A stretch of DNA of 64,000 nt from Achromobacter agilis (GCF_900496965.1 NZ_UFQB01000002.1:124001-188000), one strand, 5' to 3'. Shown: positions 37,381 to 47,712, numbered from the stretch's first letter. Translations and numbers: made by a program. The notes: a model not told the origin generated them from the letters alone.

Positions 37381-39231
37381 TCAGGCGATCTCATCAAGTT
37401 TGCGGCCGGCCAGCGCAGCACGGATGCTCCGGTCCATCCGCCGTGCTGCGAAGTCGTCGGTCGCGGCCGACAGGGCCTGCACCGCATCCTTCACGGTATC
37501 CGCGTCCGGCGCATCCTGGGCCGCGATGGCGGCCTGCAGGCACTCGTCCACGCGCTTGCGCTCGTCCGCGTCCAGCAGGTCGCCGTCCACGGCCAGCGCG
37601 GCCTGCACGGATTCCACCAGTTGGCGCGCGTCCACTTGCTGCTCGCGCAGCATGCGGGCCTTCGCGTCCGTGTCCGCCTGCGCCACGCTGTCGGCCAGCA
37701 TCTGCGCGATCTCGTCGTCCGACAGTCCGTACGACGGCTTGACGGACACCATCGCCTCGACGCCCTTGCTCTGTTCGCGCGCGGTCACGCTCAGCAGCCC
37801 GTCCGCGTCCACCTGGAACGTCACCCGGATGCGCGCCGCGCCCGCCACCATGGGCGGAATGCCGCGCAGCTCGAACCGCGCCAGCGAGCGCGAATCGGCG
37901 ACCAGGTCGCGTTCGCCCTGGACCACGTGGATGCTCATGGCGGTCTGGCCGTCCTTGAACGTCGTGAATTCCTGGGCGCGGGCCACCGGAATGGTGCTAT
38001 TGCGCGGAATGATGCGCTCCACCAGGCCGCCCATGGTTTCCAGGCCCAGCGACAGCGGGATCACGTCCAGCAGCAGCCAGTCCTCGCCCGGCGCGCGATT
38101 GCCCGCCAGCAGGTTGGCCTGCAGGGCTGCGCCCAATGCCACCACCTGGTCAGGGTCCAGGTCGGTCAGGGGCTGCGTGCCGAACAGCTGCCCCACGGCC
38201 TCGCGCACGACAGGCATGCGGGTGGCGCCGCCCACCATCACCACGCCGCGCACATCGGCCGGCGTCAGCGAAGCGTCGCGCAGCGCGCGCCGCGCGCAGT
38301 CCAGCGTGCGCCCGATCAAGGGCTGGGCCAACGCTTCGAATTCGGCGCGCGTCAGGACCGCATCGACCGCGCGGCCATCCGACAGCGTGAGCTGCAGCCT
38401 GGCCTCGTTGGCGTCCGACAGCGCTTCGCGCGCCGCCCGGGCCGCCATCAGCAGGCCGCGGCGGTCCGACGGGGTAAGTTCACCGGCAACCACGTGGTCG
38501 GCGATCAGCGAGTCGAAATCATCGCCACCCAGGGCGGTGTCGCCGCCCGTGGAAATCACTTCGAACACGCCCTGCGTCAGGCGCAGGATGGAAATATCGA
38601 ATGTGCCGCCGCCCAGGTCGTACACGGCGTACACGCCCTCGGCGGCATTATCCAGGCCGTAGGCGATCGCGGCGGCGGTCGGTTCGTTCAGCAGCCGCAA
38701 GACGTTCAACCCGGCAAGGCGGGCCGCGTCGCGCGTCGCCTGGCGCTGGGCATCGTCAAAATACGCAGGCACCGTGATGACGGCGCCGACCAGGTCGTCG
38801 CCCAGCACGTCTTCGGCGCGCTGGCGCAACACCGCCAGAACCTGTGCCGACACTTCGACCGGGCTCAGGTCGCCCTGGACCGTGCGGATCCGGACCATGC
38901 CGGGCGCATCTACGAATTCATAGGGTGCGCGCATGGCGCGCGCTTCTTCCAGCGACCGGCCCATGAACCGCTTCACGGACACGACGGTGTTCAACGGATC
39001 CAGGGCCTGCTGGCCCAGCGGCTCACGGCCGGTGGTGACCTTCCCGTCGGGGAAATAGCGCACCGCGGACGGCAGCAAGGCGTGGCCCTGCGCATCCGGC
39101 AATACTTCGGCAACGCTGCTGCGCACGGCCGCGACTAGAGAATTGGTAGTGCCCAGGTCGATCCCGACCGCCAGCTTGCGCTGGTGGGGCGCGGGCGACT
39201 CACCGGGTTCGGATATCTGCAATAAGGCCAT
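37381..39231 (-). CDS. hscA: Fe-S assembly chaperone HscA (Hsp70 family)
   Basis: Hsp70-type ATPase of 616 residues, identical in length to E. coli HscA, that helps transfer clusters from IscU with HscB. The ATG at 39231 gives the usual N-terminus before [16 protein letters not shown]. The frame is open upstream through hscB but without family similarity. The phosphate motif [11 protein letters not shown] and adenosine motif [17 protein letters not shown] are visible. The substrate-binding domain starts near residue 390. It follows hscB after 64 bases. Confidence 0.95.
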   Translation of the reverse strand: MALLQISEPGESPAPHQRKLAVGIDLGTTNSLVAAVRSSVAEVLPDAQGHALLPSAVRYFPDGKVTTGREPLGQQALDPLNTVVSVKRFMGRSLEEARAMRAPYEFVDAPGMVRIRTVQGDLSPVEVSAQVLAVLRQRAEDVLGDDLVGAVITVPAYFDDAQRQATRDAARLAGLNVLRLLNEPTAAAIAYGLDNAAEGVYAVYDLGGGTFDISILRLTQGVFEVISTGGDTALGGDDFDSLIADHVVAGELTPSDRRGLLMAARAAREALSDANEARLQLTLSDGRAVDAVLTRAEFEALAQPLIGRTLDCARRALRDASLTPADVRGVVMVGGATRMPVVREAVGQLFGTQPLTDLDPDQVVALGAALQANLLAGNRAPGEDWLLLDVIPLSLGLETMGGLVERIIPRNSTIPVARAQEFTTFKDGQTAMSIHVVQGERDLVADSRSLARFELRGIPPMVAGAARIRVTFQVDADGLLSVTAREQSKGVEAMVSVKPSYGLSDDEIAQMLADSVAQADTDAKARMLREQQVDARQLVESVQAALAVDGDLLDADERKRVDECLQAAIAAQDAPDADTVKDAVQALSAATDDFAARRMDRSIRAALAGRKLDEIA

Positions 39232-39295
39232 GATTCTGTTTTTCTGGTCGATAGGCGCCGGCGGCCGCTTCGCGGACGCCCAGGCGCGTCTTGGG

Positions 39296-39808
39296 CTATT
39301 CGGCGGGCTGCGCGTGCGCCAGCTCTTCCGCCAGCTTTTCCACGAACATCCATTCCCGCACCTTGACCCCGGCCGTGACGTAATCTCGTTCCTGGTCCAG
39401 CAGGCGGGCGAGCGTGGCGCGCATGGAAGCGCGTGCCTGCTGCAATTCCGCCTGCAGGGCGGCCAGGGCCGCCGCGTCGCCGCGGGCATCGTCCAGCATC
39501 TCGCGCCAGGTCATCTGCTGCATCAGGAAAGCGCCGTCCATGGACGTATTGCTTTCGGTCTGCAGGTCCACGCCCGCCTGTTCGCACAGGTAGCGCGCCC
39601 GGAGCAGCGGATCCCGCAGCTGGCGATAGGCCTCGTTCGCGCGCGCCGCCCATTGCATGGCCACGCGGCGCTCCGCGGGGCTTGCCGTGGCATAGCGGTC
39701 GGGATGCACCTGCGCGGCGACGGTGCGCCACGCGGTTTCCAGCGATTGAGGGTCCAGGTCGAAGCGAGCCGGCAAGCCGAACAGGCTGAAGTGATCGTCT
39801 CCAGCCAA
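39296..39808 (-). CDS. hscB: Fe-S assembly co-chaperone HscB (J-domain)
   Basis: J-type co-chaperone of 170 residues that brings IscU to HscA. The J-domain (about 5-75) has H35-P36-D37 and [18 protein letters not shown]. The C-terminal helical IscU-binding domain follows. It begins 3 bases after iscA. Confidence 0.94.
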   Translation of the reverse strand: MAGDDHFSLFGLPARFDLDPQSLETAWRTVAAQVHPDRYATASPAERRVAMQWAARANEAYRQLRDPLLRARYLCEQAGVDLQTESNTSMDGAFLMQQMTWREMLDDARGDAAALAALQAELQQARASMRATLARLLDQERDYVTAGVKVREWMFVEKLAEELAHAQPAE

Positions 39809-39811
39809 GAC

Positions 39812-40135
39812 TTACACCGTGAACGACTCGCCGCAGCCGCAGGTCGCCTTCTCGTTGGGGTTGCGGAACTTGAAGCCTTCGTTCAGGCCTTCACGGGCGT
39901 AGTCGAGCTCGGTGCCGTCCAGGTAGGCCAGGCTCTTCGGGTCCACGAAGACCTTCACGCCGAAGCTTTCGAACACCACGTCTTCCGACGCGGCGTCGTC
40001 CACGTACTCGAGCTTGTAGGCCATGCCGGAGCAGCCCGTCGTCCTAACGCCGAGCCGCAAGCCGATACCCTTTCCGCGCTTCTGCAAGTAGCGGCCGATA
40101 TGGGTGGCGGCCTGTTGGGTCAGGGTAACGGACAT
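39812..40135 (-). CDS. iscA: Iron-sulfur assembly protein IscA
   Basis: A-type carrier of 107 residues. The three conserved cysteines are C35 (TTGCSGMAY) and C99/C101 (TCGCGESF). ATG at 40135 is 2 bases after the iscU stop. A longer frame into iscU is a shadow. It passes clusters to targets or holds iron, per family knowledge. Confidence 0.95.
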   Translation of the reverse strand: MSVTLTQQAATHIGRYLQKRGKGIGLRLGVRTTGCSGMAYKLEYVDDAASEDVVFESFGVKVFVDPKSLAYLDGTELDYAREGLNEGFKFRNPNEKATCGCGESFTV

Positions 40136-40137
40136 GT

Positions 40138-40542
40138 TCAGCCCGCCACGGCTTCGGCCGGAGCCGAGTGCTTTTCTTTGTAGTTCTGCACCGCGGCCTT
40201 GATCGCGTCTTCGGCCAGGATGGAACAGTGCACCTTCACGGGCGGCAGTGCCAGTTCTTCGGCGATCTGGGTGTTGCGGATCTTCATGGCTTCGTCGAGC
40301 GTCTTGCCCTTGACCCATTCCGTCACCAGCGAGCTGGAGGCGATGGCCGAACCACAGCCGTAGGTCTTGAAGCGCGCGTCTTCGATGACGCCGGCTTCGT
40401 TCACCTTGATCTGCAGCTTCATGACGTCGCCACAGGCCGGCGCGCCGACCATGCCGGTGCCCACCGATTCGTCCGACTTGTCGAACGAGCCGACATTGCG
40501 CGGGTTTTCGTAGTGATCCAGAACTTTGGTGCTGTAAGACAT
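40138..40542 (-). CDS. iscU: Fe-S cluster scaffold protein IscU
   Basis: Scaffold on which [2Fe-2S] clusters form, 134 residues. Ligands are C37 (PACGDVM), C63 ([11 protein letters not shown]) and C106 ([10 protein letters not shown]). The HscA-recognition LPPVK loop lies at 99-103. It begins 33 bases after iscS. Confidence 0.96.
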   Translation of the reverse strand: MSYSTKVLDHYENPRNVGSFDKSDESVGTGMVGAPACGDVMKLQIKVNEAGVIEDARFKTYGCGSAIASSSLVTEWVKGKTLDEAMKIRNTQIAEELALPPVKVHCSILAEDAIKAAVQNYKEKHSAPAEAVAG

Positions 40543-40575
40543 GCTATTTCTCCACGGATTTCTTGGCGCGGGCGC

Positions 40576-41787
40576 TCAGTGCGCGGCCCATTGCACGGTG
40601 TTCAAGTCGATGCCTTCCTTGGCCATTTCCCACAGCGGCGACATATCGCGCAGCTTGCCGACACGGCTCTTGATCAGCTCCACGGCGAAATCGACTTCCT
40701 GTTCGGTCGTGAAGCGGCCCAGCGTGAAACGGATCGAGCTGTGCGCCAGTTCATCGTTGCGGCCCAGGGCGCGCAGCACGTAGGACGGCTCCAGGCTGGC
40801 CGAGGTGCAGGCCGAGCCGCTGGACACGGCCAGTTCCTTGATCGCCATGATCAGGGACTCGCCTTCGACATAATTGAAGCTGACATTCAGGTTGTGCGGA
40901 ACGCGCTGGTCCATGTCGCCGTTCAGGTAAACCTCTTCGATCTGCGACAGGCCGTTCCAGAGGCGGTCGCGCAGCATGCGGATGCGCTCGTTCTCGGTGC
41001 CCATTTCCTCGCGGGCCAGGCGGAAGGCCTCGCCCATGCCGACGATCTGGTGGGTTGCCAGCGTGCCCGAGCGGAAACCGCGCTCGTGGCCGCCTCCGTG
41101 CATCTGGGCTTCGATGCGAATACGCGGCTTGCGGCGCACGTACAGGGCGCCGATGCCCTTGGGGCCATAGGTCTTGTGGGCGGAGAACGACATCAGGTCG
41201 ACCTTGAGCTTCTGCAGGTCGATTTCCACCTTGCCGGTCGCTTGCGCGGCGTCCACGTGGAAGACGATACCCTTTTCGCGGCAGATTTCACCCAGCGTTT
41301 CCACGTCCTGGATCACGCCGATTTCGTTGTTCACCATCATCACGGACACCAGCACAGTGTCGGGGCGCAACGCGGCCTTGAAGGTGTCCAGGTCGATCAG
41401 GCCGTCGTCTTTTACGTCCAGGTAGGTCACTTCGAACCCCTGGCGCTCGAGTTCGCGACAGGTGTCCAGCACGGCCTTGTGCTCGGTCTTGACGGTAATG
41501 ATGTGCTTGCCGCGTTCAGCGTAGAAGTTGGCGGCACCCTTGATGGCCAGGTTGTCGGATTCCGTGGCGCCGGACGTCCAGACGATTTCACGCGGGTCGG
41601 CGTTCACCAGCTTGGCGACTTCCTCGCGGGCACGCTCAACGGCTTCTTCCGATTCCCAGCCGAATGCATGGCTGCGGGAGGCCGGGTTGCCGAAGTTCTC
41701 GTACAGCCAGGGCACCATCTTTTCCACGACGCGGGGATCGACGGGCGTCGTGGCCGAATAGTCCAGATAGATAGGGCGAGTGGTCAT
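40576..41787 (-). CDS. iscS: Cysteine desulfurase IscS
   Basis: PLP enzyme of 403 residues that takes sulfur from cysteine for Fe-S clusters and tRNA thiolation. The Schiff-base lysine is K205 ([12 protein letters not shown]), and the persulfide cysteine is C327 in the mobile loop ([14 protein letters not shown]). It begins 21 bases after iscR. Confidence 0.96.
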   Translation of the reverse strand: MTTRPIYLDYSATTPVDPRVVEKMVPWLYENFGNPASRSHAFGWESEEAVERAREEVAKLVNADPREIVWTSGATESDNLAIKGAANFYAERGKHIITVKTEHKAVLDTCRELERQGFEVTYLDVKDDGLIDLDTFKAALRPDTVLVSVMMVNNEIGVIQDVETLGEICREKGIVFHVDAAQATGKVEIDLQKLKVDLMSFSAHKTYGPKGIGALYVRRKPRIRIEAQMHGGGHERGFRSGTLATHQIVGMGEAFRLAREEMGTENERIRMLRDRLWNGLSQIEEVYLNGDMDQRVPHNLNVSFNYVEGESLIMAIKELAVSSGSACTSASLEPSYVLRALGRNDELAHSSIRFTLGRFTTEQEVDFAVELIKSRVGKLRDMSPLWEMAKEGIDLNTVQWAAH

Positions 41788-41808
41788 TTCTACAGCTCCT
41801 GATACTTC

Positions 41809-42348
41809 TTATACGGTGGCATTGGCAGCGACGGTGGCGGTCGGGGCGTTGGCGGCATTGGCGCCTCCCACCCTGCTCACGTGCACCGCGCAGGCCTGCG
41901 CTTGATTGTTGGCTTCCTGCAACTGGCGCACTCGCTGCTGATCGACCAGATCTTGCAGGGACACCGAATCCAGGTAATCGACCATCTTGCGATTCAACGT
42001 TGCCCAGAGCTCGTGCGTCATGCACTTGCCGGGTTTGCCGTCGTTGCCGCTCGTACAGTCCCGCTTTCCGCCGCAGCTGGTGGCGTCCAGGGGTTCGTCG
42101 ACGGCGAAGATGATGTCGGCGACAGTCACGTTGCGCGCCAGCCTGGCAAGCGAATAGCCGCCGCCCGGGCCGCGCACGCTGTCCACGAGTTCATGGCGAC
42201 GCAGTTTTCCGAACAGCTGTTCCAGGTAGGACAACGAGATATTCTGACGCTGGCTGATGGCCGCAAGCGTGACCGGGCCGCTATGCTGCCGCATAGCCAG
42301 GTCGATCATGGCAGTCACGGCGAAACGCCCTTTGGTAGTTAGCCGCAT
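41809..42348 (-). CDS. iscR: Fe-S cluster-responsive regulator IscR
   Basis: Rrf2-family repressor of the isc operon, 179 residues. The wHTH is at about 28-65. Cluster ligands are C92, C98 and C109 with H112. Compared with E. coli (C92, C98, C104, H107) the loop between the second and third Cys is five residues longer (TSGNDGKPGK). ATG at 42348 matches the family start MRLTTKGRFAV. It is the first gene of the operon and presumably autorepresses through the sites at 42398-42452. Confidence 0.95.
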   Translation of the reverse strand: MRLTTKGRFAVTAMIDLAMRQHSGPVTLAAISQRQNISLSYLEQLFGKLRRHELVDSVRGPGGGYSLARLARNVTVADIIFAVDEPLDATSCGGKRDCTSGNDGKPGKCMTHELWATLNRKMVDYLDSVSLQDLVDQQRVRQLQEANNQAQACAVHVSRVGGANAANAPTATVAANATV

Positions 42349-42397
42349 GGTAGGTTCCCTGTGATTCGGCAATGACCGCCAGCGAATCCAGCGGCCA

Positions 42398-42422
42398 ATA
42401 CCCGAGTAATTGGCTCAAGTAT
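42398..42422. promoter_or_regulatory. IscR type-1 binding site overlapping the isc promoter
   Basis: A 25-bp site starting ATACCCGAGT and ending TCAAGTAT matches the E. coli type-1 IscR consensus at about 21 of 25 positions by hand alignment. A minus-strand -10 hexamer TATACT (42423-42418) falls at its edge, so binding would block the promoter. Confidence 0.7.
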
Positions 42423-42427
42423 AGCCT

Positions 42428-42452
42428 ATTCCCGACTAATTTGGTATGGCTC
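42428..42452. promoter_or_regulatory. Second IscR-like site upstream of iscR
   Basis: One half-site, CCCGACTAAT, is a strong match to the type-1 consensus; the other half is weak (about 17-18 of 25 overall). It lies where the -35 region would be. Two tandem sites also occur in the E. coli isc promoter. Confidence 0.5.
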
Positions 42453-42460
42453 CCGGCTAG

Positions 42461-42488
42461 AAAAAACCGCGCATTTGCGCGGTTTTTT
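42461..42488. terminator. Bidirectional terminator between iscR promoter and the phosphatase gene
   Basis: Stem CCGCGCA/TGCGCGG with loop TT, flanked by six A and six T. It ends minus-strand transcripts from the phosphatase gene before the isc promoter. Confidence 0.88.
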
Positions 42489-42542
42489 CACTGCCAAGCA
42501 TCTCCGAGAACCGCACGCCGGCGGCCCCACCGCAGCAGCGGA

Positions 42543-43031
42543 TCAAGCCGCCTGGTACTGGGTGGCGCGCTTGCGCACCAGCTCGAGAACCCCCTGACAG
42601 GCATCTTCGAGGTAGTCGAGCACCTTGCCGAAACCGTCGGCGCCACCATAGTACGGATCAGGCACGGTAGCCTCTTCGAACTCGTTGGCGAAGCGCATCA
42701 GCAGCATCAGCTTGTGCTGGTAGGCCTTGGGGCACTGCTGCTGCATGGCAGACAGATTGTCCCAATCCATGGCGAGGATCAGGTCGAAATCGCGGAAATC
42801 TTCCGCGGTGACCTGACGCGCTTCGCAGTGCGTGATCTCGTAGCCGCGCTTGCGCGCTGCGGCCTGCGCCCGGGCATCAGGCGCCTCGCCGATGTGAAAC
42901 GCGTGCGTGCCCGCGGAGTCGATGCGAACAACATCGCTCAAACCCGCGTCGTTCACCAAATGGCGAAACACGCCCTCTGCGCTCGGCGAGCGACAGATAT
43001 TGCCCATGCAAACGAAAAGTACCTTGGTCAT
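42543..43031 (-). CDS. Low-molecular-weight protein-tyrosine phosphatase
   Basis: Phosphatase of 162 residues. The P-loop VCMGNICRSP is at about residues 7-16, with nucleophilic Cys at 8, and the general acid Asp lies in VPDPYYGG. ATG at 43031 gives the family start MTKVLFVC. A second ATG is immediately upstream. It could counter a tyrosine kinase in polysaccharide export, but none is nearby. It is monocistronic between an AT-rich leader and a terminator. Confidence 0.92.
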   Translation of the reverse strand: MTKVLFVCMGNICRSPSAEGVFRHLVNDAGLSDVVRIDSAGTHAFHIGEAPDARAQAAARKRGYEITHCEARQVTAEDFRDFDLILAMDWDNLSAMQQQCPKAYQHKLMLLMRFANEFEEATVPDPYYGGADGFGKVLDYLEDACQGVLELVRKRATQYQAA

Positions 43032-43115
43032 CATGGAAGTAAGTGTGCGGGAAAACCCGAGATAAGGCAAGCTTTTTTTGCGTCCGCGCAATTAGAACCA
43101 CGTGAATACGTCCCT

Positions 43116-43137
43116 TTGAATTTTCAAATAAATTCAA
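43116..43137. promoter_or_regulatory. AT-rich perfect dyad upstream of the phosphatase gene
   Basis: TTGAATTT and AAATTCAA are perfect 8-bp arms around TCAAAT, about 85 bases upstream of the phosphatase start, in an unusually AT-rich patch downstream of uvrB. It may be an operator. There is no U-run, so a terminator is less likely. Confidence 0.4.
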
Positions 43138-43283
43138 TTAGTTGGACTCATATTTAAATGCAAAACATGAGGTCTGCATTTCGATATTCGCCCGGATTGC
43201 GACAGCGCAATTGCAGCGCAGCAGATTTCCGGGCGATTCAGCTAACTGTCAGCAAAAAGATACACCAGGATACGTCCAGGCCG

Positions 43284-45407
43284 CTACACGGCGCCGTCCA
43301 GCAACACCCGCTGTTTCAGCGCGGTCAAGGCGTCCCGCGCCGCAGCGGCCTGCTCGAACTCCAGGTTGCGGGCGTGGTCCATCATCAGCTTTTCCAGGCG
43401 CTTGATCTCGCGCGCCAAGGCCTTTTCGTCCTTCATGAATTCCGCCGGCACCGCCGCCTCGAGCGCATCGTGCTGGGCAGGCGCGACAATCCCGTCGATC
43501 AACTCGCGTACGGCCTTGTGCACCCCGCGCGCCGTGATGCCGTGGTCGACGTTGAACTGCAACTGCTTGTTCCGCCGGCGGCTGGTTTCCTCGATGGCGC
43601 GCTGCATCGAATCGGTGATGCGGTCCGCATAGAGAATGGCGTGGCCGTTCAGGTTGCGCGCCGCGCGCCCGATGGTCTGGATCAGGCTGCGCTCCGACCG
43701 CAGGAAGCCTTCCTTGTCGGCATCCAGGATCGCGACGAGGGACACTTCAGGAATGTCCAGGCCCTCGCGCAGCAGGTTGATCCCCACCAGCACATCGAAC
43801 GTGCCCAGACGCAGGTCCCGGATGATTTCCACGCGCTCGACCGTGTCGATGTCGGAATGCAGGTAGCGCACCCGCACGCCGTGCTCGCTCAAAAAGTCCG
43901 TCAGGTCCTCGGCCATGCGCTTGGTCAGGGTCGTGACCAGCACGCGCTCGCCCTGCCCCACGCGCTCCTTGATCTGGCCGAGCAGATCGTCCACCTGCGT
44001 GCGTGCGGGCAGTACCTCGACCAGCGGGTCGACCAGGCCGGTGGGCCGCACAACCTGCTCCACGACGTTGTCGGCGTGTTCCTTCTCGTAGGCGGCCGGC
44101 GTGGCCGACACGAACACGCACTGGCGCATCCGGGCTTCGAATTCCTCCAGCCGCAGCGGCCGGTTGTCCAGGGCCGACGGCAGCCGGAAGCCATACTGCA
44201 CCAGCGTTTCCTTGCGCGAGCGGTCGCCGCGGTACATCCCGCCCAATTGGCCGATCGTGACGTGACTTTCGTCGATGAACATGAGCGCATCGGCCGGCAG
44301 GTAGTCGATCAGCGTGGGCGGCGGTTCGCCCGCGGCCGCGCCCGACAGGTGGCGGGAGTAGTTTTCGATGCCCTTGCAGAAGCCCAGCTCCTGCAGCATT
44401 TCCAGATCGAAGCGGGTGCGCTGCTCCAGCCGCTGGGCCTCGACCAGGTGGCCGTCGTCGATGAAGCGCTTGACGCGCTCGCGCAGCTCTTCCTTGATGG
44501 TTTCGATGGCGCGCAGCACGGTGTCCCGCGGCGTTACATAGTGCGAGCCGGGATAGACGGTAAAGCGCGGCAGCTTCTGGCGGATGCGGCCGGTCAGGGG
44601 ATCGAACAGCTCCAGGCTTTCGACCTCGTCGTCGAACAGCGTCAGCCGCAGCGCCAGTTCCGGGCTTTCGGCCGGAAAGATGTCGATCGTCTCGCCGCGC
44701 ACCCGGAACGTGCCGCGCGTGAAATCGGCGTCGTTGCGGGTGTATTGCATGGCAACCAGGCGAGCCAGGATCTCACGGCGCGAAATCTGGTCCCCAGCGC
44801 GCAGGATCAGCACCATCGCGTGGTAGTCGCCGGGGTTGCCGATACCGTAGATGCAGGAAACCGTGCCCACGATGATCGTATCCCGGCGCTCCAGCAGGCT
44901 CTTGGTGGCCGACAGGCGCATCTGCTCGATATGCTCGTTGATCGACGAGTCCTTCTCGATGAACAGATCGCGCGTCGGCACATAGGCCTCGGGCTGGTAA
45001 TAATCGTAGTACGACACGAAGTACTCGACCGCGTTCTTCGGGAAGAACTCCCGCATCTCGGCGTAGAGCTGCGCGGCCAGCGTCTTATTGGGGGCCAGCA
45101 CCAGCGCGGGGCGCCCGAGCCGGGCGATCACGTTGGCCATGGTGTAGGTTTTGCCGGAGCCCGTGACGCCCAGGAGCGTCTGGAACATCAGGCCGTCCTG
45201 CATCCCCTGGGCCAGGCCTTCGATGGCGGCAGGCTGGTCCCCCGCCGGCGGATAGGGCTGGTAGAGGTGAAACGGGCTTCCCGGGAAGTCGACGAATCCT
45301 GCTCCCGCCGGGGCTTGCGCCGATACAGCGGGCGCGCCATTGCTCCCGGGCGCGGGATCTTCCGCAATCGGGTCTATTGCGCTCGGGTCTATTGCGCGTT
45401 TAGACAT
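43284..45407 (-). CDS. uvrB: Excinuclease ABC subunit B
   Basis: Nucleotide-excision-repair helicase-like subunit that verifies damage, 707 residues. ATG at 45407. The frame stays open upstream antisense to the aminotransferase gene, which is a shadow. Walker [13 protein letters not shown], the beta-hairpin [12 protein letters not shown], the DESH box MFIDESHVT, helicase motif [11 protein letters not shown] and the C-terminal UVR domain ([27 protein letters not shown]) are all present. The N-terminus has about 35 extra residues with a 5-residue tandem repeat. Confidence 0.96.
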   Translation of the reverse strand: MSKRAIDPSAIDPIAEDPAPGSNGAPAVSAQAPAGAGFVDFPGSPFHLYQPYPPAGDQPAAIEGLAQGMQDGLMFQTLLGVTGSGKTYTMANVIARLGRPALVLAPNKTLAAQLYAEMREFFPKNAVEYFVSYYDYYQPEAYVPTRDLFIEKDSSINEHIEQMRLSATKSLLERRDTIIVGTVSCIYGIGNPGDYHAMVLILRAGDQISRREILARLVAMQYTRNDADFTRGTFRVRGETIDIFPAESPELALRLTLFDDEVESLELFDPLTGRIRQKLPRFTVYPGSHYVTPRDTVLRAIETIKEELRERVKRFIDDGHLVEAQRLEQRTRFDLEMLQELGFCKGIENYSRHLSGAAAGEPPPTLIDYLPADALMFIDESHVTIGQLGGMYRGDRSRKETLVQYGFRLPSALDNRPLRLEEFEARMRQCVFVSATPAAYEKEHADNVVEQVVRPTGLVDPLVEVLPARTQVDDLLGQIKERVGQGERVLVTTLTKRMAEDLTDFLSEHGVRVRYLHSDIDTVERVEIIRDLRLGTFDVLVGINLLREGLDIPEVSLVAILDADKEGFLRSERSLIQTIGRAARNLNGHAILYADRITDSMQRAIEETSRRRNKQLQFNVDHGITARGVHKAVRELIDGIVAPAQHDALEAAVPAEFMKDEKALAREIKRLEKLMMDHARNLEFEQAAAARDALTALKQRVLLDGAV
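45369..45398. repeat. 15-bp tandem repeat in the uvrB N-terminus
   Basis: CGGGTCTATTGCGC occurs twice in direct succession with a 15-bp period. It encodes duplicated AIDP just after the UvrB start, in the part that precedes the conserved core. The unit is a multiple of three, so copy-number change would keep frame. Confidence 0.8.
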
Positions 45408-45435
45408 GCTAGACTGTTCCAGGGTAAACCCCCCA

Positions 45436-45444
45436 TTATCCACA
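45436..45444 (+). promoter_or_regulatory. DnaA box between uvrB and the aminotransferase gene
   Basis: TTATCCACA is a perfect strong DnaA box in the 75-bp divergent promoter region, 29 bases upstream of the uvrB start. E. coli uvrB is also known to have a DnaA-binding site upstream. Confidence 0.6.
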
Positions 45445-45482
45445 GCACTCCGTACTGCGTCCACCCACCTCATCAGACTCCC

Positions 45483-46682
45483 ATGAGCACCCTTTTCGAT
45501 TCCGTCGAACTCGCGCCGCGCGATCCCATTCTTGGCCTGAACGAACAATACAACGCCGATACGCGTCCCGGTAAAGTCAATCTGGGCGTGGGCGTGTACT
45601 ACGACGATCAGGGCCGGATCCCCCTGCTGAGCGCAGTCCGCAAAGCTGAAACCGCCCGCATCGAGGCCGCCGCCGCCCGCGGCTACCTGCCGATCGAAGG
45701 CATCGCCGGCTACAACGCAGGCGCGCAGGCCCTGCTGCTGGGCAAGGATTCCGCCCTGGCCGCCGCCGGCCGCGTGCTGACCACCCAGGCCTTGGGCGGC
45801 ACGGGCGCGCTGAAGATCGGCGCCGATTTCCTGCGCCAGCTGCTCCCGGCCTCCAAGGTCCTGATCAGCAACCCCAGCTGGGAAAACCACCGCGCGCTGT
45901 TCGAGCGCGCCGGGTTCGAGGTCGGCACTTACGGCTACTACGACGCCGCCACCCGCGGCCTGGACTTCGACGCCATGCTGGCGGACCTGAAGGCCGCCCC
46001 CGCCAAGACCGTGGTCGTGCTGCACGCATGCTGCCACAACCCCACCGGCGTGGATCCCACCATGGACCAATGGAAGCAGATCGCCTCCGTGGTCAAGGAC
46101 AACAACCTGGTCCCGTTCCTGGACATCGCCTACCAGGGTTTCGGCGACGGCCTGACGGAAGACGCCGCGGTCGTGCGCATGTTCGCCGACCTGGACCTGA
46201 CCATGTTCATCAGCTCCTCGTTCTCGAAGTCGTTCTCGCTGTATGGCGAGCGTGTCGGCGCGCTGACGGTCGTGGCCGGCAGCAAAGACGAAGCCACCCG
46301 CGTCCTGAGCCAGCTCAAGCGCGTGATCCGCACCAACTACTCCAACCCGCCCACTCACGGCGGCACGGTGGTGTCGACGGTCCTGAACTCGCCCGAACTC
46401 TTCGCCATGTGGGAAGAGGAACTGGCCGGCATGCGCGACCGCATCCGCCTGATGCGCAAGCAACTGGTCGAAAAGATCCAGGAACACGGCGGCAAGCAGG
46501 ACTTCAGCTTCGTGCTGCGCCAGCGCGGCATGTTCTCGTACTCGGGCCTGACTTCCGCGCAAGTCGACCGCCTGCGTGAAGAACACGGCGTCTACGCCGT
46601 GTCCAGCGGCCGCATCTGCGTCGCCGCGCTGAACAGCGGCAACATCGACAAGGTCGCCGCGGGCATCGCCGCGGTGCTGTAA
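45483..46682 (+). CDS. Aspartate/aromatic amino acid aminotransferase (class I, Iα)
   Basis: PLP transaminase of 399 residues, close in type to E. coli AspC/TyrB. ATG at 45483 starts [22 protein letters not shown]. The open frame extends far upstream only as a shadow of uvrB. The PLP lysine is K249 in [16 protein letters not shown]. Other family marks are [11 protein letters not shown] and the carboxylate-binding Arg near NSGNI at the C-terminus. Its substrate range (Asp versus Tyr/Phe) cannot be decided by eye. Confidence 0.93.
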   Translation: MSTLFDSVELAPRDPILGLNEQYNADTRPGKVNLGVGVYYDDQGRIPLLSAVRKAETARIEAAAARGYLPIEGIAGYNAGAQALLLGKDSALAAAGRVLTTQALGGTGALKIGADFLRQLLPASKVLISNPSWENHRALFERAGFEVGTYGYYDAATRGLDFDAMLADLKAAPAKTVVVLHACCHNPTGVDPTMDQWKQIASVVKDNNLVPFLDIAYQGFGDGLTEDAAVVRMFADLDLTMFISSSFSKSFSLYGERVGALTVVAGSKDEATRVLSQLKRVIRTNYSNPPTHGGTVVSTVLNSPELFAMWEEELAGMRDRIRLMRKQLVEKIQEHGGKQDFSFVLRQRGMFSYSGLTSAQVDRLREEHGVYAVSSGRICVAALNSGNIDKVAAGIAAVL

Positions 46683-46725
46683 ACCGCCAGCCGCACACGG
46701 GCTCCCTTGGGGCCCCGCCGCAAGA

Positions 46726-46750
46726 AACGGGACCTTCGGGTCCCGTTTTC
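46726..46750 (+). terminator. Terminator of the aminotransferase gene
   Basis: Stem AAACGGGACC/GGTCCCGTTT with a TTCG tetraloop and trailing T residues, 44 bases after the stop. Confidence 0.88.
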
Positions 46751-46997
46751 ATTTGCGCCAGCCTGCCGGGCAGACACGCGTACGCCTACTCCAGGAACCG
46801 GTTCATCTCTTCGCGGCTCATCTGGGCCACGGCTTCCTGACGCTTTTGCGTCAGGCGATTGTCCAACGCTACCGCAAAACCCGATTTCGCCGAGTGTGCC
46901 CAAACGACACCTGACCGGCCAGCCCTCTCTTCGAGGCGACTGGCCAGGCGGCTCGGGCAGCAACTTGCTTTTTTGCGCTGCGTCCCCCAGAATGGCG

Positions 46998-47013
46998 CTG
47001 TATATATGTACAG
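46998..47013. promoter_or_regulatory. LexA box (SOS operator) of lexA
   Basis: CTGTATATATGTACAG is a perfect CTGT-N8-ACAG operator located 24 bases upstream of the lexA ATG. It implies SOS autoregulation. Confidence 0.93.
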
Positions 47014-47036
47014 TCCGCTAGCACCGGATCACCGCC

Positions 47037-47687
47037 ATGGCCAGCAAACTCACCGATCGCCAACAACAAATCCTGGACCTCATCAGGCAGACCGTCGCGC
47101 GCACCGGCTTTCCGCCCACGCGCGCCGAAATCGCTCAGGCCCTGGGTTTCCGCTCCCCCAACGCGGCGGAAGATCACCTCAAGGCCCTGGCCCGCAAGGG
47201 CGCCATCGAACTCACGGCTGGCGCCTCTCGCGGCATCCGCCTGAAAGATGTCGCCGCCGCGCCCGCGCAGGCCTCGCTGCCCCTGCCCGCCCTGGCGCAG
47301 CTACTGCTGCCACTGGTGGGCCGCGTGGCCGCAGGCAGCCCCATACTGGCCGCCGAACACGTCGAACGCGAAGTCGGCGTGGATCCCAACCTGTTCGCCC
47401 AGGCACCGGATTATCTGCTGAAGGTCCGCGGCATGAGCATGCGCGACGCCGGCATCCTGGAAGGCGACCTGCTCGCCGTCAAAAAAGCGTCCGAGGCCCG
47501 CAACGGCCAGATCGTGGTCGCCCGCCTGGGCGACGACGTCACCGTCAAGCGCCTGCAGCGCCAGAACGGCCACATCGAACTGCTGCCCGAGAACCCCGAC
47601 TTCCAGACCATCGTGGTCGGCGCAGACCAGGATTTCGCCCTGGAAGGCATCGCCGTGGGCCTGATCCGCACGCACGCGCTGCACTGA
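47037..47687 (+). CDS. lexA: SOS response repressor LexA
   Basis: Repressor and self-cleaving protease of 216 residues. The N-terminal wHTH (about 1-70) includes [28 protein letters not shown]. The cleavage bond is A99-G100 (VAAGSP), with catalytic S134 (RGMSMRD) and K171 (DDVTVKRL). ATG follows the LexA box. A terminator shared with the convergent lon gene lies downstream. Confidence 0.96.
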   Translation: MASKLTDRQQQILDLIRQTVARTGFPPTRAEIAQALGFRSPNAAEDHLKALARKGAIELTAGASRGIRLKDVAAAPAQASLPLPALAQLLLPLVGRVAAGSPILAAEHVEREVGVDPNLFAQAPDYLLKVRGMSMRDAGILEGDLLAVKKASEARNGQIVVARLGDDVTVKRLQRQNGHIELLPENPDFQTIVVGADQDFALEGIAVGLIRTHALH

Positions 47688-47712
47688 TTTTTGGCCGAAT
47701 CCGGCCCGCATG

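Larger units (their letters stand above)
46683..47036. other. Intergenic region between the aminotransferase gene and lexA
   Basis: It holds a terminator (46726-46750), a LexA box (46998-47013), and between them a minus-strand open stretch ending at 46787 that would encode about 25 residues (LDNRLTQKRQEAVAQMSREE then MNRFLE). This tail looks protein-like but has no start with a ribosome site, so it may be a gene remnant. Confidence 0.45.

Noticed and set aside
43158-45482. Open frame continuous with the aminotransferase gene, giving an apparent 1174-residue protein
   Set aside because: The upstream 775 codons are antisense to uvrB; the aminotransferase has its own normal start at 45483.
45408-46586. 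Open frame continuous with uvrB, giving an apparent 1100-residue protein
   Set aside because: The added part is antisense to the aminotransferase gene; UvrB starts at 45407 with a normal core.
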